Positions 42,108 through 52,285 of a DNA stretch of 64,000 bases are shown one piece after another. The first letter of the stretch is position 1, and each line of letters starts with the position of its first letter. The DNA lies in assembly GCF_002897035.1 (NCBI RefSeq), contig NZ_BAUX01000008.1:124001-188000 (forward strand), given 5' to 3'. Below the pieces are notes generated by a model. It made no database searches, was not told the origin of the DNA, and saw nothing but the letters and a program-made list of their open reading frames with translations. Source of the stretch: Methylopila sp. Yamaguchi (GTDB taxonomy: Bacteria > Pseudomonadota > Alphaproteobacteria > Rhizobiales > Methylopilaceae). The position numbers and the translations under genes were made by a program.

Positions 42108-43796
42108 TCAGTTCGCCTGGCGGCGGAGGAACGCCGGGATCTCGAGCTGGTCGTCCTCGAGGCCGCGGGGGTGCTGCTGCGCGGGCGCGCGGCCCTGGGC
42201 GTCGAGCCCGCCCTGCGCCGGGCGGTAGGCTGGAGCCTGCGGCCGCCGCTGGTCCGGCTGGACCGGAGCGGGACGCTGCGCCTGCACTGGCTGCACGGGC
42301 GCGGGGTGATGCGCCTGCGCGTCATCTTCCTCGTGGTGACGGCCGAGGCCGTTGGCGAGGCGCTGCAGCAGGGTCATGCGCTTGCGGTCCGGAGCGGGCT
42401 CGGGAGCCTGCTCGCGGCTGGCGCGGATCTGCGCCTGGGCCGGCAGCGGGAGGTCCTCGATCCGCGGCATGCGGGGCGCGCGGGCGGCGCGCTCGGCCTG
42501 CGGCGGGATGAAGGCGTGCTCGTGATGGTCGTCCTCATAGGCCGCGGGAGCGGCGTGCTGGGGCTCGGCCAGCGGAGCCTTCGGCGCGGCGGGACGGATG
42601 GTGACGTCCTCGATCGCGGCGATCGCCTGCTGCTCGTAATGCGCCTCGTAAGCCGGCTCATGCTGTTCGGGAGCCGGCGCCGGGGCCGCGGGCTGGACCG
42701 GCTGGGTCGGCGCGCGGAAGGTCGGAAGCGTCTGCGGTTCGGGCGAACGGGTCGCCGGAGCCGGCTGCTTAAAACGGTTGGTGAGCTCCGCGATGCGCTG
42801 CTCGGCGGGGCTGGTCTGGCCCGCCTCCATGATGTGGTCGATGCCGGTGGCGACGACCGACACGCGGATGATGCCTTCCAGGCTCTCGTCGAAGGTCGCG
42901 CCGAGGATGATGTTGGCTTCCGAGTCCACCTCCTCGCGGATGCGGGTGGCCGCCTCGTCGACTTCGTACAGCGTCAGGTCGTTGCCGCCGGTGATCGAGA
43001 TCAGCAGGCCGCGGGCGCCCTTCATCGAGACGTCGTCGAGCAGCGGGTTGGCGATGGCCGCTTCCGCCGCCTGAACCGCGCGCTTGTCGCCCGAGGCCTC
43101 GCCCGTGCCCATCATCGCCTTGCCCATCTCGCGCATAATCGCGCGGACGTCGGCGAAGTCGAGGTTGATCAGGCCTTCCTTGACCATCAGGTCGGTGATG
43201 CAGGCGACGCCCGAGTAGAGCACCTGGTCCGCCATGGCGAAGGCGTCGGCGAAGGTGGTCCGCTCGTTCGCGACCCGGAACAGGTTCTGGTTCGGGATGA
43301 CGATGAGGGTGTCGACCGCCTTCTGCAGCTCCTCGATGCCGGCTTCCGCCGTCTTCATCCGGCGCTGGCCTTCGAAGTGGAACGGCTTGGTCACGACGCC
43401 GACGGTCAGGATGCCGGCCTCGCGGGCCGCGCGGGCCACGACCGGAGCGGAGCCCGTGCCGGTGCCGCCGCCCATGCCGGCGGTGATGAACGCCATGTGC
43501 GCGCCTGACAGGTGGTCGCGGATCTCGTCGATCACCTCCTCGGCGGCCGCCCGGCCCACCTCAGGCTGGGAGCCGGCGCCGAGACCCTCGGTGACCTGCA
43601 CGCCCATCTGGATGATGCGCTCGGCCTTCGACAGGGTCAGCGCCTGCGCGTCGGTGTTCGCGACCACGAAGTCGACGCCCACGAGGCCGGCTTCGATCAT
43701 GTTGTTCACGGCGTTGCCGCCGGCGCCGCCGACGCCGAACACGGTGATCCGCGGCTTCAGTTCCCGGATGTCCGGCATCTTCAGGTTGATCGTCAT
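42108..43796 (-). CDS. ftsZ: Cell division GTPase FtsZ
   Basis: A 562-residue tubulin homologue that forms the division ring. The core (about 1-320) has [18 protein letters not shown], the tubulin signature [11 protein letters not shown] and the T7 synergy-loop segment [21 protein letters not shown] very long (about 220 residues) Pro/Ala/Gln-rich linker follows, as in Rhizobiales. It ends in the conserved tail [15 protein letters not shown] that binds FtsA and other partners. GAGG lies seven bases before the ATG. The gene is preceded by a 106-base gap after ftsA and followed by two terminator hairpins. Confidence 0.98.
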   Translation of the reverse strand: MTINLKMPDIRELKPRITVFGVGGAGGNAVNNMIEAGLVGVDFVVANTDAQALTLSKAERIIQMGVQVTEGLGAGSQPEVGRAAAEEVIDEIRDHLSGAHMAFITAGMGGGTGTGSAPVVARAAREAGILTVGVVTKPFHFEGQRRMKTAEAGIEELQKAVDTLIVIPNQNLFRVANERTTFADAFAMADQVLYSGVACITDLMVKEGLINLDFADVRAIMREMGKAMMGTGEASGDKRAVQAAEAAIANPLLDDVSMKGARGLLISITGGNDLTLYEVDEAATRIREEVDSEANIILGATFDESLEGIIRVSVVATGIDHIMEAGQTSPAEQRIAELTNRFKQPAPATRSPEPQTLPTFRAPTQPVQPAAPAPAPEQHEPAYEAHYEQQAIAAIEDVTIRPAAPKAPLAEPQHAAPAAYEDDHHEHAFIPPQAERAARAPRMPRIEDLPLPAQAQIRASREQAPEPAPDRKRMTLLQRLANGLGRHHEEDDAQAHHPAPVQPVQAQRPAPVQPDQRRPQAPAYRPAQGGLDAQGRAPAQQHPRGLEDDQLEIPAFLRRQAN

Positions 43797-43902
43797 CGCA
43801 TGCCTCGTAGGTTGTCGCGCCGTCCCGGCGTTTGCCTGTCTTCACGTTCGGCGTTCGGGGGGCGCGCTCGCCCCATCTGCCCGTCGGTCGCCGATCCGAC
43901 GG

Positions 43903-45228
43903 TCAGAAGCTCTCCTTCAGCCACCGCCCAACGCGGTGGATGTAAGTGTCTTTTGGCGCCGACCCGCCGCGGCGCATCCGCCGCGGATCGACGTGTTCCA
44001 GACCCGCAACTTGCGGGAAAACCAGAAGTCCGACCGGGCCTGCGAAGGCCGGCCCCTTGGCCGCCTCGGGCAGTCCGCGGGCGCCCAGCGGGCGGCCGAT
44101 GCGGACGGGCCGGTCGAGAATGCGCCGCGCCAGATCGGGCAGGCCCGTCAGCTGGCACGCGCCGCCGGTAAGCACGACGCGGCGCGCCTCCGCCGCGTAG
44201 CCCGAGGCCTTGAGGCGGTCGCGGACCAGCTCGAGGATCTCCTCCACCCGCGGCTTGACAATCTTCACGATCATCGACTTCGGCAGGTAGCTCGCGCCGT
44301 CGATCTCGTTCTCGCCGACCGGGGTGACCGCGATCTGCTCGCGCTCGTCGGCGAGCGCCGGAAACACGCTGGCGTGCAGCGTCTTCAGCCGCTCCGCCTC
44401 GTCGAGGCTCGTCGAGAGCCCGCGGGCGAGGTCGAGGGTGACGTGGTGCCCGCCGAGCGCGACGGCGTCCGAATGCACGAACTGCCCGCCCTTGAACACG
44501 GCGACCGAGGTCGTGCCGCCGCCCATGTCGACCAAGGTGACGCCCATCTCGGCCTCGTCGTCGACGAGCGCCGCGAGGCCGGACGCGTAGGGAGCCGCGA
44601 CGATCGTCTCGACGTTCAGGTGGCAGCGCTCGACGCACAGCATCAGGTTGCGCAGAGGCGCGCCCTCCGCCGTGACGATGTGCATGTCGACGCCGAGATG
44701 CTGGCCCACCATGCCGCGCGGATCGCGCACGCCGCGGGTCGCGTCCAGGCCGAAGCCCGTCGGGATTGAATGCACCACGGCCCGGTTCGGGCGGACCGAA
44801 TGGGCGCAGCCCGCCTGCAGCACGCGGCGGATGTCGCGATCCTCCACCGGGTGGCCGGCGATCGGCACTTCGGCGTGGAAGGTCTCGGAGGCGAGCCGGC
44901 CGGCGGAGACCGACACGATCACGCTCTCGATCTGGACGCCCGCCATGCGCTCGGCGGCGTCGACCGCGAGCCGGATCGCCTGCTCGGCGGCCTCCATGTC
45001 GACGATCTGACCGGCCTTGACGCCGCGCGAGCGCTGATGGCCCACCCCGATCAGCTCGACGAGATGGGAGCGGTCGGGGAGCGCGTCGCCGGCTTCGACC
45101 GGCTTCAGCCGCGCCACGAGGCACGCGATCTTGGAAGTGCCGACGTCGAGGACGGAGACCACCACTGCGCGACGCTGCGGCAGCGGCTTCATCTTCGGGA
45201 CAACGCCGTAGGGGAACGCCTGACTCAT
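43903..45228 (-). CDS. ftsA: Cell division protein FtsA
   Basis: A 441-residue actin-like ATPase that anchors FtsZ to the membrane. The phosphate and adenosine motifs are VSVLDVGTSKIACLVARL, VTLVDMGGGTTSVAVF and VVLTGGACQLTGLPDLARRIL. The C-terminal WLKESF-type amphipathic end (RVGRWLKESF) is the membrane-targeting sequence. Its ATG overlaps the ftsQ TGA (ATGA). Order ddl-ftsQ-ftsA-ftsZ is standard. Confidence 0.98.
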   Translation of the reverse strand: MSQAFPYGVVPKMKPLPQRRAVVVSVLDVGTSKIACLVARLKPVEAGDALPDRSHLVELIGVGHQRSRGVKAGQIVDMEAAEQAIRLAVDAAERMAGVQIESVIVSVSAGRLASETFHAEVPIAGHPVEDRDIRRVLQAGCAHSVRPNRAVVHSIPTGFGLDATRGVRDPRGMVGQHLGVDMHIVTAEGAPLRNLMLCVERCHLNVETIVAAPYASGLAALVDDEAEMGVTLVDMGGGTTSVAVFKGGQFVHSDAVALGGHHVTLDLARGLSTSLDEAERLKTLHASVFPALADEREQIAVTPVGENEIDGASYLPKSMIVKIVKPRVEEILELVRDRLKASGYAAEARRVVLTGGACQLTGLPDLARRILDRPVRIGRPLGARGLPEAAKGPAFAGPVGLLVFPQVAGLEHVDPRRMRRGGSAPKDTYIHRVGRWLKESF

Positions 45229-46256
45229 GTCGCTCCGGCCTTCTTACGCGCCTTCTCGGCGGCCTTCTCAGCCTCGGCCAGCTTTTCCGCCGCCTCGGGC
45301 GTCACCCGCACCACGGTGCGGATCGGCGATCGGAGGTCGACGATCGCAATGTCCTTGGAGAACAGATTGCGGGCGGCCTGAAGCGACTCGAGTCGGGCCA
45401 GCGCCTCGCGGAAACCCGTCTCCGGCAGCTTCACCTCGACGCCGGACCGAAGCTTGAGGTTCCAGCGCCGCTCGGCCACGAGCACGGCCGCGTAGGTCTC
45501 GGTCTTGATCTTCGGCGCGCCGTCCAGCGCTTCGAGCAGCGGCCGCGCGCGAAGGTTCGCGGAGGGGCCGACGACGAGCGGCAGATGGGCGAAGCGGGAA
45601 TCCCGGAATTCGTCGATCGGGGTGCCGTCCTCGGCGAGGATCTGCACCTTGCCGTCGTGCTGCCACAGCGCGAACGGCTTGCGCTCCACGAGATGCACGG
45701 TGACCCGGTCGGGATAGAGCTTGCGGACGGTCGCGTCCTGCACCAGCGGGTTCGCCATCAGCCGGTCGCGGGCCGCGCCGACGTCCAGGAACGGAAGCGC
45801 GGTGTTCTCGCCGATCCCGAGGGCGAGCAGGACTTCGTCGTCGGTGAGCGCGCTCTGGCCTTCGGTCGCGACGGCGATCACGCGGAAACCAGCGGCGTTG
45901 GCGACGGTGACGTGAAGGTTCTCGATTTCGGCGCGGACCGCGGGCCAATGGCCGCCGTCGATCATGCCCGTCACGCCGGTCGCGCCGAAGAAGACCGCGG
46001 TGAGCGCCACGCCGAGGCGACGCCGACGGGCGAGGCGTTCGAGGCGAAAGCGCACCGTTGTCAGACGGCTCGCGCCGATCACCTCGTCGACGTCGTCGAG
46101 GTCCGGCCGCGGCTGGCGCGCGTTCTCGCTCGCCGACCGCATGTTCGGGCCCGTCTTGAACACCCGGGTCCGGGGTGCGGCCGCTTCGCGACCGCCGCCG
46201 ACCGGCGCCCTGCGGCGTCCGTCTAGCGTTCCAAGGAGGCGTCCTCCACTAGCCAT
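45225..46256 (-). CDS. ftsQ: Cell division protein FtsQ
   Basis: A 343-residue bitopic division protein linking early and late divisome parts. After a basic cytosolic tail of about 80 residues there is one membrane helix (LGVALTAVFFGATGVTGMI), then the POTRA domain (FRVIAVATEGQSALTDDEVLLALG) and the FtsQ beta domain (YPDRVTVHLVERKPFALWQHDGKVQILAEDG). The ATG at 46256 overlaps the end of ddl by 34 bases; ATG 46142 is a shorter alternative. The C-terminus is a Lys/Ala/Glu-rich helix. Confidence 0.94.
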   Translation of the reverse strand: MASGGRLLGTLDGRRRAPVGGGREAAAPRTRVFKTGPNMRSASENARQPRPDLDDVDEVIGASRLTTVRFRLERLARRRRLGVALTAVFFGATGVTGMIDGGHWPAVRAEIENLHVTVANAAGFRVIAVATEGQSALTDDEVLLALGIGENTALPFLDVGAARDRLMANPLVQDATVRKLYPDRVTVHLVERKPFALWQHDGKVQILAEDGTPIDEFRDSRFAHLPLVVGPSANLRARPLLEALDGAPKIKTETYAAVLVAERRWNLKLRSGVEVKLPETGFREALARLESLQAARNLFSKDIAIVDLRSPIRTVVRVTPEAAEKLAEAEKAAEKARKKAGAT

Positions 46257-47143
46257 CGAACAAGCTCACCAAACCCTATGCCGGCATAAGCGGCGAGTTC
46301 CGGCACGAGCGACGTCTCCGTCATGCCGGGCTGCGTGTTCACTTCGAGGCAGACGAGCTCTCCCGTGCCGCCTTCGCGGTCGTCGAAACGGAAATCGGCC
46401 CGGCTTACTCCGCGGCACCCGAGAGCGTGGTGCGCCGCGAGAGCCAGTTTTCGGACCTCTTGGTAAACAAAGGGTGAAATTTTTGCCGGGAGGACGTGCA
46501 CCGAGCCGCCCTTGGCGTACTTGGCGTCGAAGTCGTACCAGGCGTCGCCGGGCACGATTTCGATCACCTCGAGCGCCTCGCCATTCAGCACGGCGCAGGT
46601 AAGCTCTTTTCCCGCAACGAAATTTTCCGCAAGCAGCAGCTCGCCGTGCGCCCAGTCCCCGCGGGTGAGCTCCTGCGGCGGATGGGCGTGGTCTTCGTTA
46701 ACGATTAGGACGCCGACCGACGATCCGCCGTCGACAGGCTTGAGGACGTAAGGAGGCGTTAAGACGTGCGACGCGGCGGCTTCTGACCGTGTGACGACTT
46801 TGCCACGCGGGACGGAAACCCCCGCAGCCGCCATCACGGTCTTCGCGCGCTCCTTGTGCATGGCGAGCGACGAGGCCAGCACGCCGGAGTGCGTGTAGGG
46901 GATTCCCATGATCTCCAGCAGGCCCTGCACCGTGCCATCTTCGCCGAAGCGGCCGTGCAGCGCGTTAAAGCAGACGTCCGGCTTTACCTTCGCCAGGACC
47001 TCGGCGAGATCGCGGCCGACATCGATCGGCGTGACGCGGTAGCCCTCGCCTTCCAGGGCTTTGGCGCAGGCCGCGCCCGACCAGAGCGACACCTGCCGCT
47101 CCGAGGACCAGCCCCCCATCAGGACGGCGACGTGTTTGGACAT
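46223..47143 (-). CDS. ddl: D-alanine-D-alanine ligase
   Basis: A 306-residue ATP-grasp ligase making the D-Ala-D-Ala of the cell wall. Motifs: HVAVLMGGWSSERQVSLWSG, FNALHGRFGEDGTVQGLLE, YTHSGVLASSLAMHKERAK, YVLKPVDGGSSVGVLIV, CRGVSRADFRFDD and LEVNTQPGMTETSLVPE (metal and oxyanion site). This is the cell-wall Ddl, in contrast to the Ddl-like enzyme at 8021. ATG 47143 was chosen; the frame to 47362 is open but not coding. Confidence 0.97.
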   Translation of the reverse strand: MSKHVAVLMGGWSSERQVSLWSGAACAKALEGEGYRVTPIDVGRDLAEVLAKVKPDVCFNALHGRFGEDGTVQGLLEIMGIPYTHSGVLASSLAMHKERAKTVMAAAGVSVPRGKVVTRSEAAASHVLTPPYVLKPVDGGSSVGVLIVNEDHAHPPQELTRGDWAHGELLLAENFVAGKELTCAVLNGEALEVIEIVPGDAWYDFDAKYAKGGSVHVLPAKISPFVYQEVRKLALAAHHALGCRGVSRADFRFDDREGGTGELVCLEVNTQPGMTETSLVPELAAYAGIGFGELVRWLVEDASLER

Positions 47144-47348
47144 GGTGTTTCCCCGAAGGCGGTCGTCATGCTGGACGGCCGACGGCCGATCCGATTTGTG
47201 AGCAGAATGAAGCGCGTCATGGCCCGGCTCGACCGGACCATTCCTCTCGGACGTCGAGCGTCTCGTCGGCGGCGGGCCCCCCGGCCAAGCGTAACGACGA
47301 CGCGCTTTAGGAGCGGAGGGACGCGCTCGACGGACGTGCCGGCCGTCC
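47144..47348. repeat. REP-like palindrome in the ddl-murB gap
   Basis: The 205-base gap contains GTCATGGCCCGGCTCGACC followed by GGACCATTC. ATGGCCCGG and CCGGACCAT (47219-47241) form a 9-bp stem with one mismatch around CTCGA. Short palindromes of this GTCATGGCCxGGC...GGCCATCC type are scattered widely in Rhizobiales genomes. No gene is visible in the gap. Confidence 0.55.
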
Positions 47349-48266
47349 TTACGCCGCCACACCGATCCGCTTGATCTCCCACTCGAGCTCGACGCCCGAG
47401 GTCTCCTTCACGCGCCGGCGGATCTCCTCGCCCAGGGCCTCGATGTCGGCTCCAGTGGCGCCGCCGGCGTTGATCAGGAAGTTGCAGTGCATCTCGGACA
47501 CCTGCGCGCCGCCGACCGCGAAGCCGCGCAGGCCCGCCTGATCGATCAGCTTCCACGCGGAATGGCCGGGCGGATTCTTGAACGTCGAGCCGCCGGTGCG
47601 GCTGCGGATCGGCTGGTTCCTCTCGCGGTGCTCGGCGACCGCGTCCATCTCGGCGCGGATCGCGTCCCGGTCCTGCAGCTCGCCCTCGAGCAGCGCGCCG
47701 GTGAAGATCACGTCGTCGGGCGCGTCGGAATGGCGGTAGCGGTAGCCCATCTCGGCCTTGGAAAAGGTCCGCTTCGCCCCGCTCCGGTCGACGCCGTAGA
47801 CCTCGACCACGCGGTCCGCCGTCTCCGTCCCATGGGCGCCGGCGTTCATGCGGAGCGCGCCGCCGATCGCGCCGGGAATGCCGAAGTAGAAGGCGAAACC
47901 GCCGATCCCCGCCTCCTGCGCCGCGATCGCGACGCGCTTGTCGGCCGCCGCGGCGCCCACGCGCAGTCGCCCCTCGCCCACGGCCTCGATGGCCGCGAAG
48001 GGCTTCCCGAGCCGCACGGACACGCCGGGAAGACCGCCGTCGCGGACCAGGAGGTTCGAGCCCAGCCCGATCGGCGTCAGCGGCGCGTCGGCGGGAAGGT
48101 TCGCAAGGAAATAGGCGAGGTCGTCCTCGTCGGCCGGCGTGAACAGCGCCTCGGCCGGGCCGCCGACCCGGAACCAGACGAGGTCCGCCAGCGGCTGGCC
48201 GGCGAGCAGCCGCCCGCGCAAGGCCGGCATGACGGCGGCGAGGCGTTCGACGAGCGGGGCCGTCAT
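47349..48266 (-). CDS. murB: UDP-N-acetylenolpyruvoylglucosamine reductase
   Basis: A 305-residue FAD enzyme that reduces the enolpyruvyl group to give UDP-MurNAc. Motifs: [29 protein letters not shown] (FAD), [49 protein letters not shown] (catalytic Ser) and [18 protein letters not shown]. The ATG at 48266 overlaps the murC stop (ATGA). Confidence 0.97.
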   Translation of the reverse strand: MTAPLVERLAAVMPALRGRLLAGQPLADLVWFRVGGPAEALFTPADEDDLAYFLANLPADAPLTPIGLGSNLLVRDGGLPGVSVRLGKPFAAIEAVGEGRLRVGAAAADKRVAIAAQEAGIGGFAFYFGIPGAIGGALRMNAGAHGTETADRVVEVYGVDRSGAKRTFSKAEMGYRYRHSDAPDDVIFTGALLEGELQDRDAIRAEMDAVAEHRERNQPIRSRTGGSTFKNPPGHSAWKLIDQAGLRGFAVGGAQVSEMHCNFLINAGGATGADIEALGEEIRRRVKETSGVELEWEIKRIGVAA

Positions 48267-49675
48267 GCGCCGGCCTTCAGCGCCGCGAGCTCCTCTGGCA
48301 GGGCCGCGGCCCAATAGGTCGATGTGCCGGCGCCGAGCAGCACGACGTAGTCGCCGGGCTTCGCCACGCTCGCCACGACGCCCGCAAGCGCCTGCGGGCC
48401 TTCGAGCGGGATGACGTGGCGATGACCGCGGGCGCGCAGGCCCGCCACCAGGTCGTCGCGCGACGCGCCCTCAATCGGCTGCTCGCCGGCGGCGTAGACG
48501 TCCGCCACGATCACGGTGTCGGCGTCGTTGAAGCAGCTCGAGAAGCCGTCGAACAGGGCGTGCAGGCGGGAGTAGCGGTGCGGCTGGACCACGGCGATCA
48601 CGCGACCTTCCGTCGACGCCCGCGCCGCCTTAAGCACCGCGGAGATTTCCACAGGGTGATGGCCGTAGTCGTCGAAGATGGCGACGCCGTTCCACTCGCC
48701 GGTGCGGGTGAAGCGCCGCTTCACGCCGCCGAACTTGGCGAGCCCGGCGCGGATCTGGTCCGCGGCCACGCCGAGCTCGTGCGCGACGGCGATCGCCGCG
48801 GTCGCGTTCAGCGCGTTGTGGCGGCCGGCCATGGGCAGCACGAGGTCGTCGATCCGGGTCTCGGAGCCCGTCTTGCGATCTCGGATGGCGACGCGGAACC
48901 GGGCCTGGCCGCCCTTCAGGTCGACGTCCAGCAACCGCACGTCCGCCTGCGGATTCTCGCCGTAGGTCACGACCCGGCGGTCCTCGATGGTGCCCACCAT
49001 GTCCTGCACGGTCGGGTGGTCAAGGCACATCACGGCGAAGCCGTAGAACGGCACGTTCTCGACGAAGGAGCGGAACGCCGCCTTCACCGCGTCGAAGGTG
49101 CCGAAGTGGTCGAGGTGCTCGGGGTCGATGTTGGTGACGACCGCGACGTCGGTCGGCAGCTTCAGGAAGGTGCCGTCGCTCTCGTCGGCCTCCACCACCA
49201 TCCAGTCGCCGTCGCCCATGCGGGCGTTGGTGCCGTAGGCGTTGATGATGCCGCCGTTGATCACCGTCGGGTCCATCGCGCCGGCGTCGAGCAGCGTGGC
49301 GACGAGCGACGTCGTCGTGGTCTTGCCGTGGGTGCCGGCGATCGCGACGCAGGTCTTCAGCCGCATCAACTCGGCCAGCATCTCCGCGCGCCGCACCACC
49401 GGCAGGCGCTTCTCGCGCGCGGCGTTAAGCTCGGGGTTGCCGCGCTTGATGGCGGAGGACACCACCACGACCTCGGCGTCGCCGAGGTTCTCCGCGGCGT
49501 GCCCGATGGTGACGGCGATGCCCTTGTCGCGCAGGCGCTTGACGTTGGCGCTCTCGGCCGCGTCGGAGCCCTGGACCTTGTAGCCGTGGTTGGCCAGCAC
49601 CTCGGCGATGCCGGACATGCCGATGCCGCCGATGCCGACGAAGTGGACGGGGCCGATGTCGCGGGGAAGTTTCAT
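48263..49675 (-). CDS. murC: UDP-N-acetylmuramate-L-alanine ligase
   Basis: A 470-residue Mur ligase adding L-Ala to UDP-MurNAc. Motifs: [37 protein letters not shown] (P-loop), [46 protein letters not shown], and [15 protein letters not shown]. All ligase motifs are intact. It lies 18 bases after murG and overlaps murB. Confidence 0.98.
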   Translation of the reverse strand: MKLPRDIGPVHFVGIGGIGMSGIAEVLANHGYKVQGSDAAESANVKRLRDKGIAVTIGHAAENLGDAEVVVVSSAIKRGNPELNAAREKRLPVVRRAEMLAELMRLKTCVAIAGTHGKTTTTSLVATLLDAGAMDPTVINGGIINAYGTNARMGDGDWMVVEADESDGTFLKLPTDVAVVTNIDPEHLDHFGTFDAVKAAFRSFVENVPFYGFAVMCLDHPTVQDMVGTIEDRRVVTYGENPQADVRLLDVDLKGGQARFRVAIRDRKTGSETRIDDLVLPMAGRHNALNATAAIAVAHELGVAADQIRAGLAKFGGVKRRFTRTGEWNGVAIFDDYGHHPVEISAVLKAARASTEGRVIAVVQPHRYSRLHALFDGFSSCFNDADTVIVADVYAAGEQPIEGASRDDLVAGLRARGHRHVIPLEGPQALAGVVASVAKPGDYVVLLGAGTSTYWAAALPEELAALKAGA

Positions 49676-49693
49676 GGGAGAGGCTAAAACCTG

Positions 49694-50821
49694 TCAGGAC
49701 GTGAGCGAGGCGGGCGCTGGCGCGTGGACGCCGGCGGCGGCCAATACCACATCCGCGAGCCGAGCGGCGGCGTCCGGTTTGCCGACGCGCCGCGCCGCGG
49801 CCGCCGAGGCCGAAAGCGCCGCGCCGTCGGCGAGGCGCAGGGAGAGGTCGTCGGACAGCGCCTCAGGGGTGAGACGCGCCTGCGGCCAGACCACCGCGCC
49901 GCCGGAAAGCGCCAGCGCGTTGGCGTTGGCGAGCTGGTCGTTGTCGAGGGCGTGCGGCAGCGGCACGAGGATCGAGGGCCGGCCGATCACGGCGAGCTCC
50001 GCGACCGTCGAGGCCCCCGCGCGCGCGATCACGAAATGCGCGAGCGCCATGCGCGCGGGCATGTCGTCAAAGAAGCTCGTCAGATTGGCCTCGATGCCGG
50101 CCGCGGCGTAGGCGGCGCGCGCCGCTTCGAGATCTTCGGGCCGCGCCTGCTGCGTCACGCGCAGCCGGGCCTTGAGTTCGCCCGGCAGCAGAGCGAGCGC
50201 GGCCGGAACCACCTCGGACATCACCCGCGCGCCCTGGCTGCCGCCGAACACCAGCAGGCGGATCGGCCGATCGCCCTCCGGCGCCTCGTAGGCGACGCCG
50301 CTGGCAGAGATCACCTGGGGCCGCACGGGGTTGCCCACATGGACGGTGGCGGCGCCGGAGGGCGCGCCGGCCACGTCGGGAAAGCCGGTCGCGATGGTGG
50401 TCGCGAACCGCGCCAGCATCCGGTTGGCGCGCCCCATCACCGCGTTCTGCTCATGCAGCACGACCGGCACGCCGGCGACACGCCCCGCGACCAGGGGCGG
50501 AAACGAGGGATAGCCGCCGAAGCCGACCACCGCCGCGGGCCTCACGCGGCGCATGAGCCCGACGCCCTTCCCCACCCCGCGCGCGAGCGTCAGCCCGAGT
50601 TTGGCGTAGGCGAGCGCGCCCGAGCCCCGCAGCGTGTCGGCCGGGAGGGCGTGCACCGCGCGGGCCGGGAACTTGGAGGCGTAGGCCAGCGCCCGCTCAT
50701 CGGTGACGAGCTCCACGGCCACATCGCGGCGGCCGAGCTCGACCGCCAGCGCTTCCGCCGGGAAGAGGTGGCCGCCGGTTCCGCCGGCCGCCAGCAGGAT
50801 GGGTCGCGGCCCGGCGGTCAT
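49694..50821 (-). CDS. murG: UDP-GlcNAc transferase MurG (lipid II synthesis)
   Basis: A 375-residue peripheral-membrane GT-B glycosyltransferase that converts lipid I to lipid II. Motifs: ILLAAGGTGGHLFPAEALA, VVGFGGYPSFPPLVAG, VVLHEQNAVMGRANR, LLVFGGSQGARVMSE, FVIARAGASTVAELAVIGRPSILVPLPHALDNDQLANA. The Ala-rich C-terminus is variable. Its ATG overlaps the ftsW stop (ATGA). Confidence 0.98.
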   Translation of the reverse strand: MTAGPRPILLAAGGTGGHLFPAEALAVELGRRDVAVELVTDERALAYASKFPARAVHALPADTLRGSGALAYAKLGLTLARGVGKGVGLMRRVRPAAVVGFGGYPSFPPLVAGRVAGVPVVLHEQNAVMGRANRMLARFATTIATGFPDVAGAPSGAATVHVGNPVRPQVISASGVAYEAPEGDRPIRLLVFGGSQGARVMSEVVPAALALLPGELKARLRVTQQARPEDLEAARAAYAAAGIEANLTSFFDDMPARMALAHFVIARAGASTVAELAVIGRPSILVPLPHALDNDQLANANALALSGGAVVWPQARLTPEALSDDLSLRLADGAALSASAAAARRVGKPDAAARLADVVLAAAGVHAPAPASLTS

Positions 50822-51993
50822 GCGCGCGCCGCGACCGGCGTCGCGCCCTGGGCGCGGGCGTGCCGCGCGATCTCGGAGGCGAGGGCGTCGGTGCGCGGCC
50901 GGCGGCGCGTCAGCGCGAGCAGCATGCCGACGCCGAGCGCCAGCGCAAACAGCGACGAGCCGCCGTAGGAGATGAACGGCAGCGTCATGCCCTTCGCCGG
51001 CATAAGGTGCAGGTTCACCGCCATGTTGATCGCGGCTTGGAGGCCGAACAGCATGGTGAGGCCTGCGATGGCGAGGCGCGTGAAGCCGTCCTGCTCGCGG
51101 CGTGCGTGCTGCAGCCCGCGCATGACGATGAAGCAGTAGATCGACACGATCGCGATGCAGAAGAGGATGCCGAACTCCTCGGCCGTCACGGCGGCGATAA
51201 AGTCGGTGTGCCCGTCCGGAATGATGCGCTTGACGGTGCCCTCGCCGGGGCCCTTGCCGAACCAGCCGGCGGAGGCGAAGGCCTCGGTCGCCTTGTCGAT
51301 CTGGAAGGTGTCGCCGGTCTCGGGGTTCATGAAGCGGTCGATGCGGCGCGCCACGTGCGGCAGCAGCTCATAAGCCGCGACCAGTCCGACGACGCCGACG
51401 CCGCCGAGGCCGACGACCCAGATCCACGGCAGGCCCGCGAGGAAGAACAGCGCGCCCCAGACCGCGGTCGAAAGCACGGTCTGGCCGAGGTCGGGCTGCA
51501 GCACCAGCAGGCCGACGACCGATCCCAGCAGCGCGATGGCGAGGAGATGGCCGGGCATGTCGCGCCGCTCGGAGCCCTCGGCGAACAGCCAGGCCGAGAG
51601 CACGACGAAGGCAGGTTTAACGAACTCCGACGGCTGCACCGCGAGCCCGCCGAAGTTGATCCAGCGCCGGGCGCCCTTGATCTCCATGCCGATGAAGAGG
51701 GTCGCCGCAAGCATCAACATGCCGAAGGCGAACACGACCCAGGCGAGCCGCCGCACCTGCCGGGGGCTGAGAAACGACACCCCGACCATGATCAGCAGCG
51801 CCGGCGGCAGGAACATCACCTGCCGGTTCACGAAATGGAACATGTCGACGCCGATGCGCTCGGCCACCGGCGGCGAGGCCGCGAGCGACAGCACGACGCC
51901 GAGCACCATGAGCGCGCCGACGGCGAACAGCAGCGCCCTGTCGACCGTCCACCACCATTCGCCGAAGACGGTGCGTTCCGCGCGGGAGATCAT
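50818..51993 (-). CDS. ftsW: Peptidoglycan glycosyltransferase FtsW
   Basis: A 391-residue SEDS-family polymerase that works with FtsI at the septum, with about ten membrane helices. Family blocks: GARRWINFGGLAVQPSEFVKPAFVVL, LLVLQPDLGQTVLSTAVWG, GDTFQIDKATEAFASAGWFGKGPGEG, DFIAAVTAEEFGILF, and LMPAKGMTLPFISYGGSSLFALALGVGMLLAL. All conserved catalytic-loop residues appear present. A 292-base gap separates it from murD. Confidence 0.97.
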   Translation of the reverse strand: MISRAERTVFGEWWWTVDRALLFAVGALMVLGVVLSLAASPPVAERIGVDMFHFVNRQVMFLPPALLIMVGVSFLSPRQVRRLAWVVFAFGMLMLAATLFIGMEIKGARRWINFGGLAVQPSEFVKPAFVVLSAWLFAEGSERRDMPGHLLAIALLGSVVGLLVLQPDLGQTVLSTAVWGALFFLAGLPWIWVVGLGGVGVVGLVAAYELLPHVARRIDRFMNPETGDTFQIDKATEAFASAGWFGKGPGEGTVKRIIPDGHTDFIAAVTAEEFGILFCIAIVSIYCFIVMRGLQHARREQDGFTRLAIAGLTMLFGLQAAINMAVNLHLMPAKGMTLPFISYGGSSLFALALGVGMLLALTRRRPRTDALASEIARHARAQGATPVAARA

Positions 51994-52285
51994 GACGGCA
52001 GGCTCCGGGAGGCGAGACGGATGGCGGGCAAAGTCGACCTATGAACACCGATTAGGGATGACAAAACGTAAACGTCGGGTTTTCGCGTTTGCCAAACGAA
52101 TGTCGGTCTTAGAGCGGGATCCCCCCGCGCTGGAGGCGTGAGGGGAGAGCCCCGGCGCAAGACGCGACCGGGTGAGCTTTTGGGTTTTGGGCGCAACGGG
52201 GACGGAGGTTCATCCGGCGCATCCCGACGGGGCTTCGCCCGTCCACCCTCCCTTGCGCCAGTTCCAGCGGAGCCTGCGCCTTCAA
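51994..52285 (-). other. Non-coding gap between murD and ftsW
   Basis: Nothing coding is visible. On the minus strand after murD a GACGGG/CCCGTC hairpin (52226-52243) lies without a T-run. Nearer ftsW an AT-richer stretch follows (GTTTACGTTTTGTCATCCCTAATCGG), which may hold an internal promoter for ftsW-murG-murC. Confidence 0.4.

Noticed and set aside
46223-46256. Possible frameshift at the ddl-ftsQ junction because of the 34-base overlap
   Set aside because: Both proteins are complete to their family ends; the overlap is explained by an early ftsQ start, with ATG 46142 as alternative.
52059-52141. Possible small basic peptide gene (MTKRKRRVFAFAKR...) in the murD-ftsW gap
   Set aside because: No ribosome binding site, antisense to the dcw transcript, and too short to support without conservation data.
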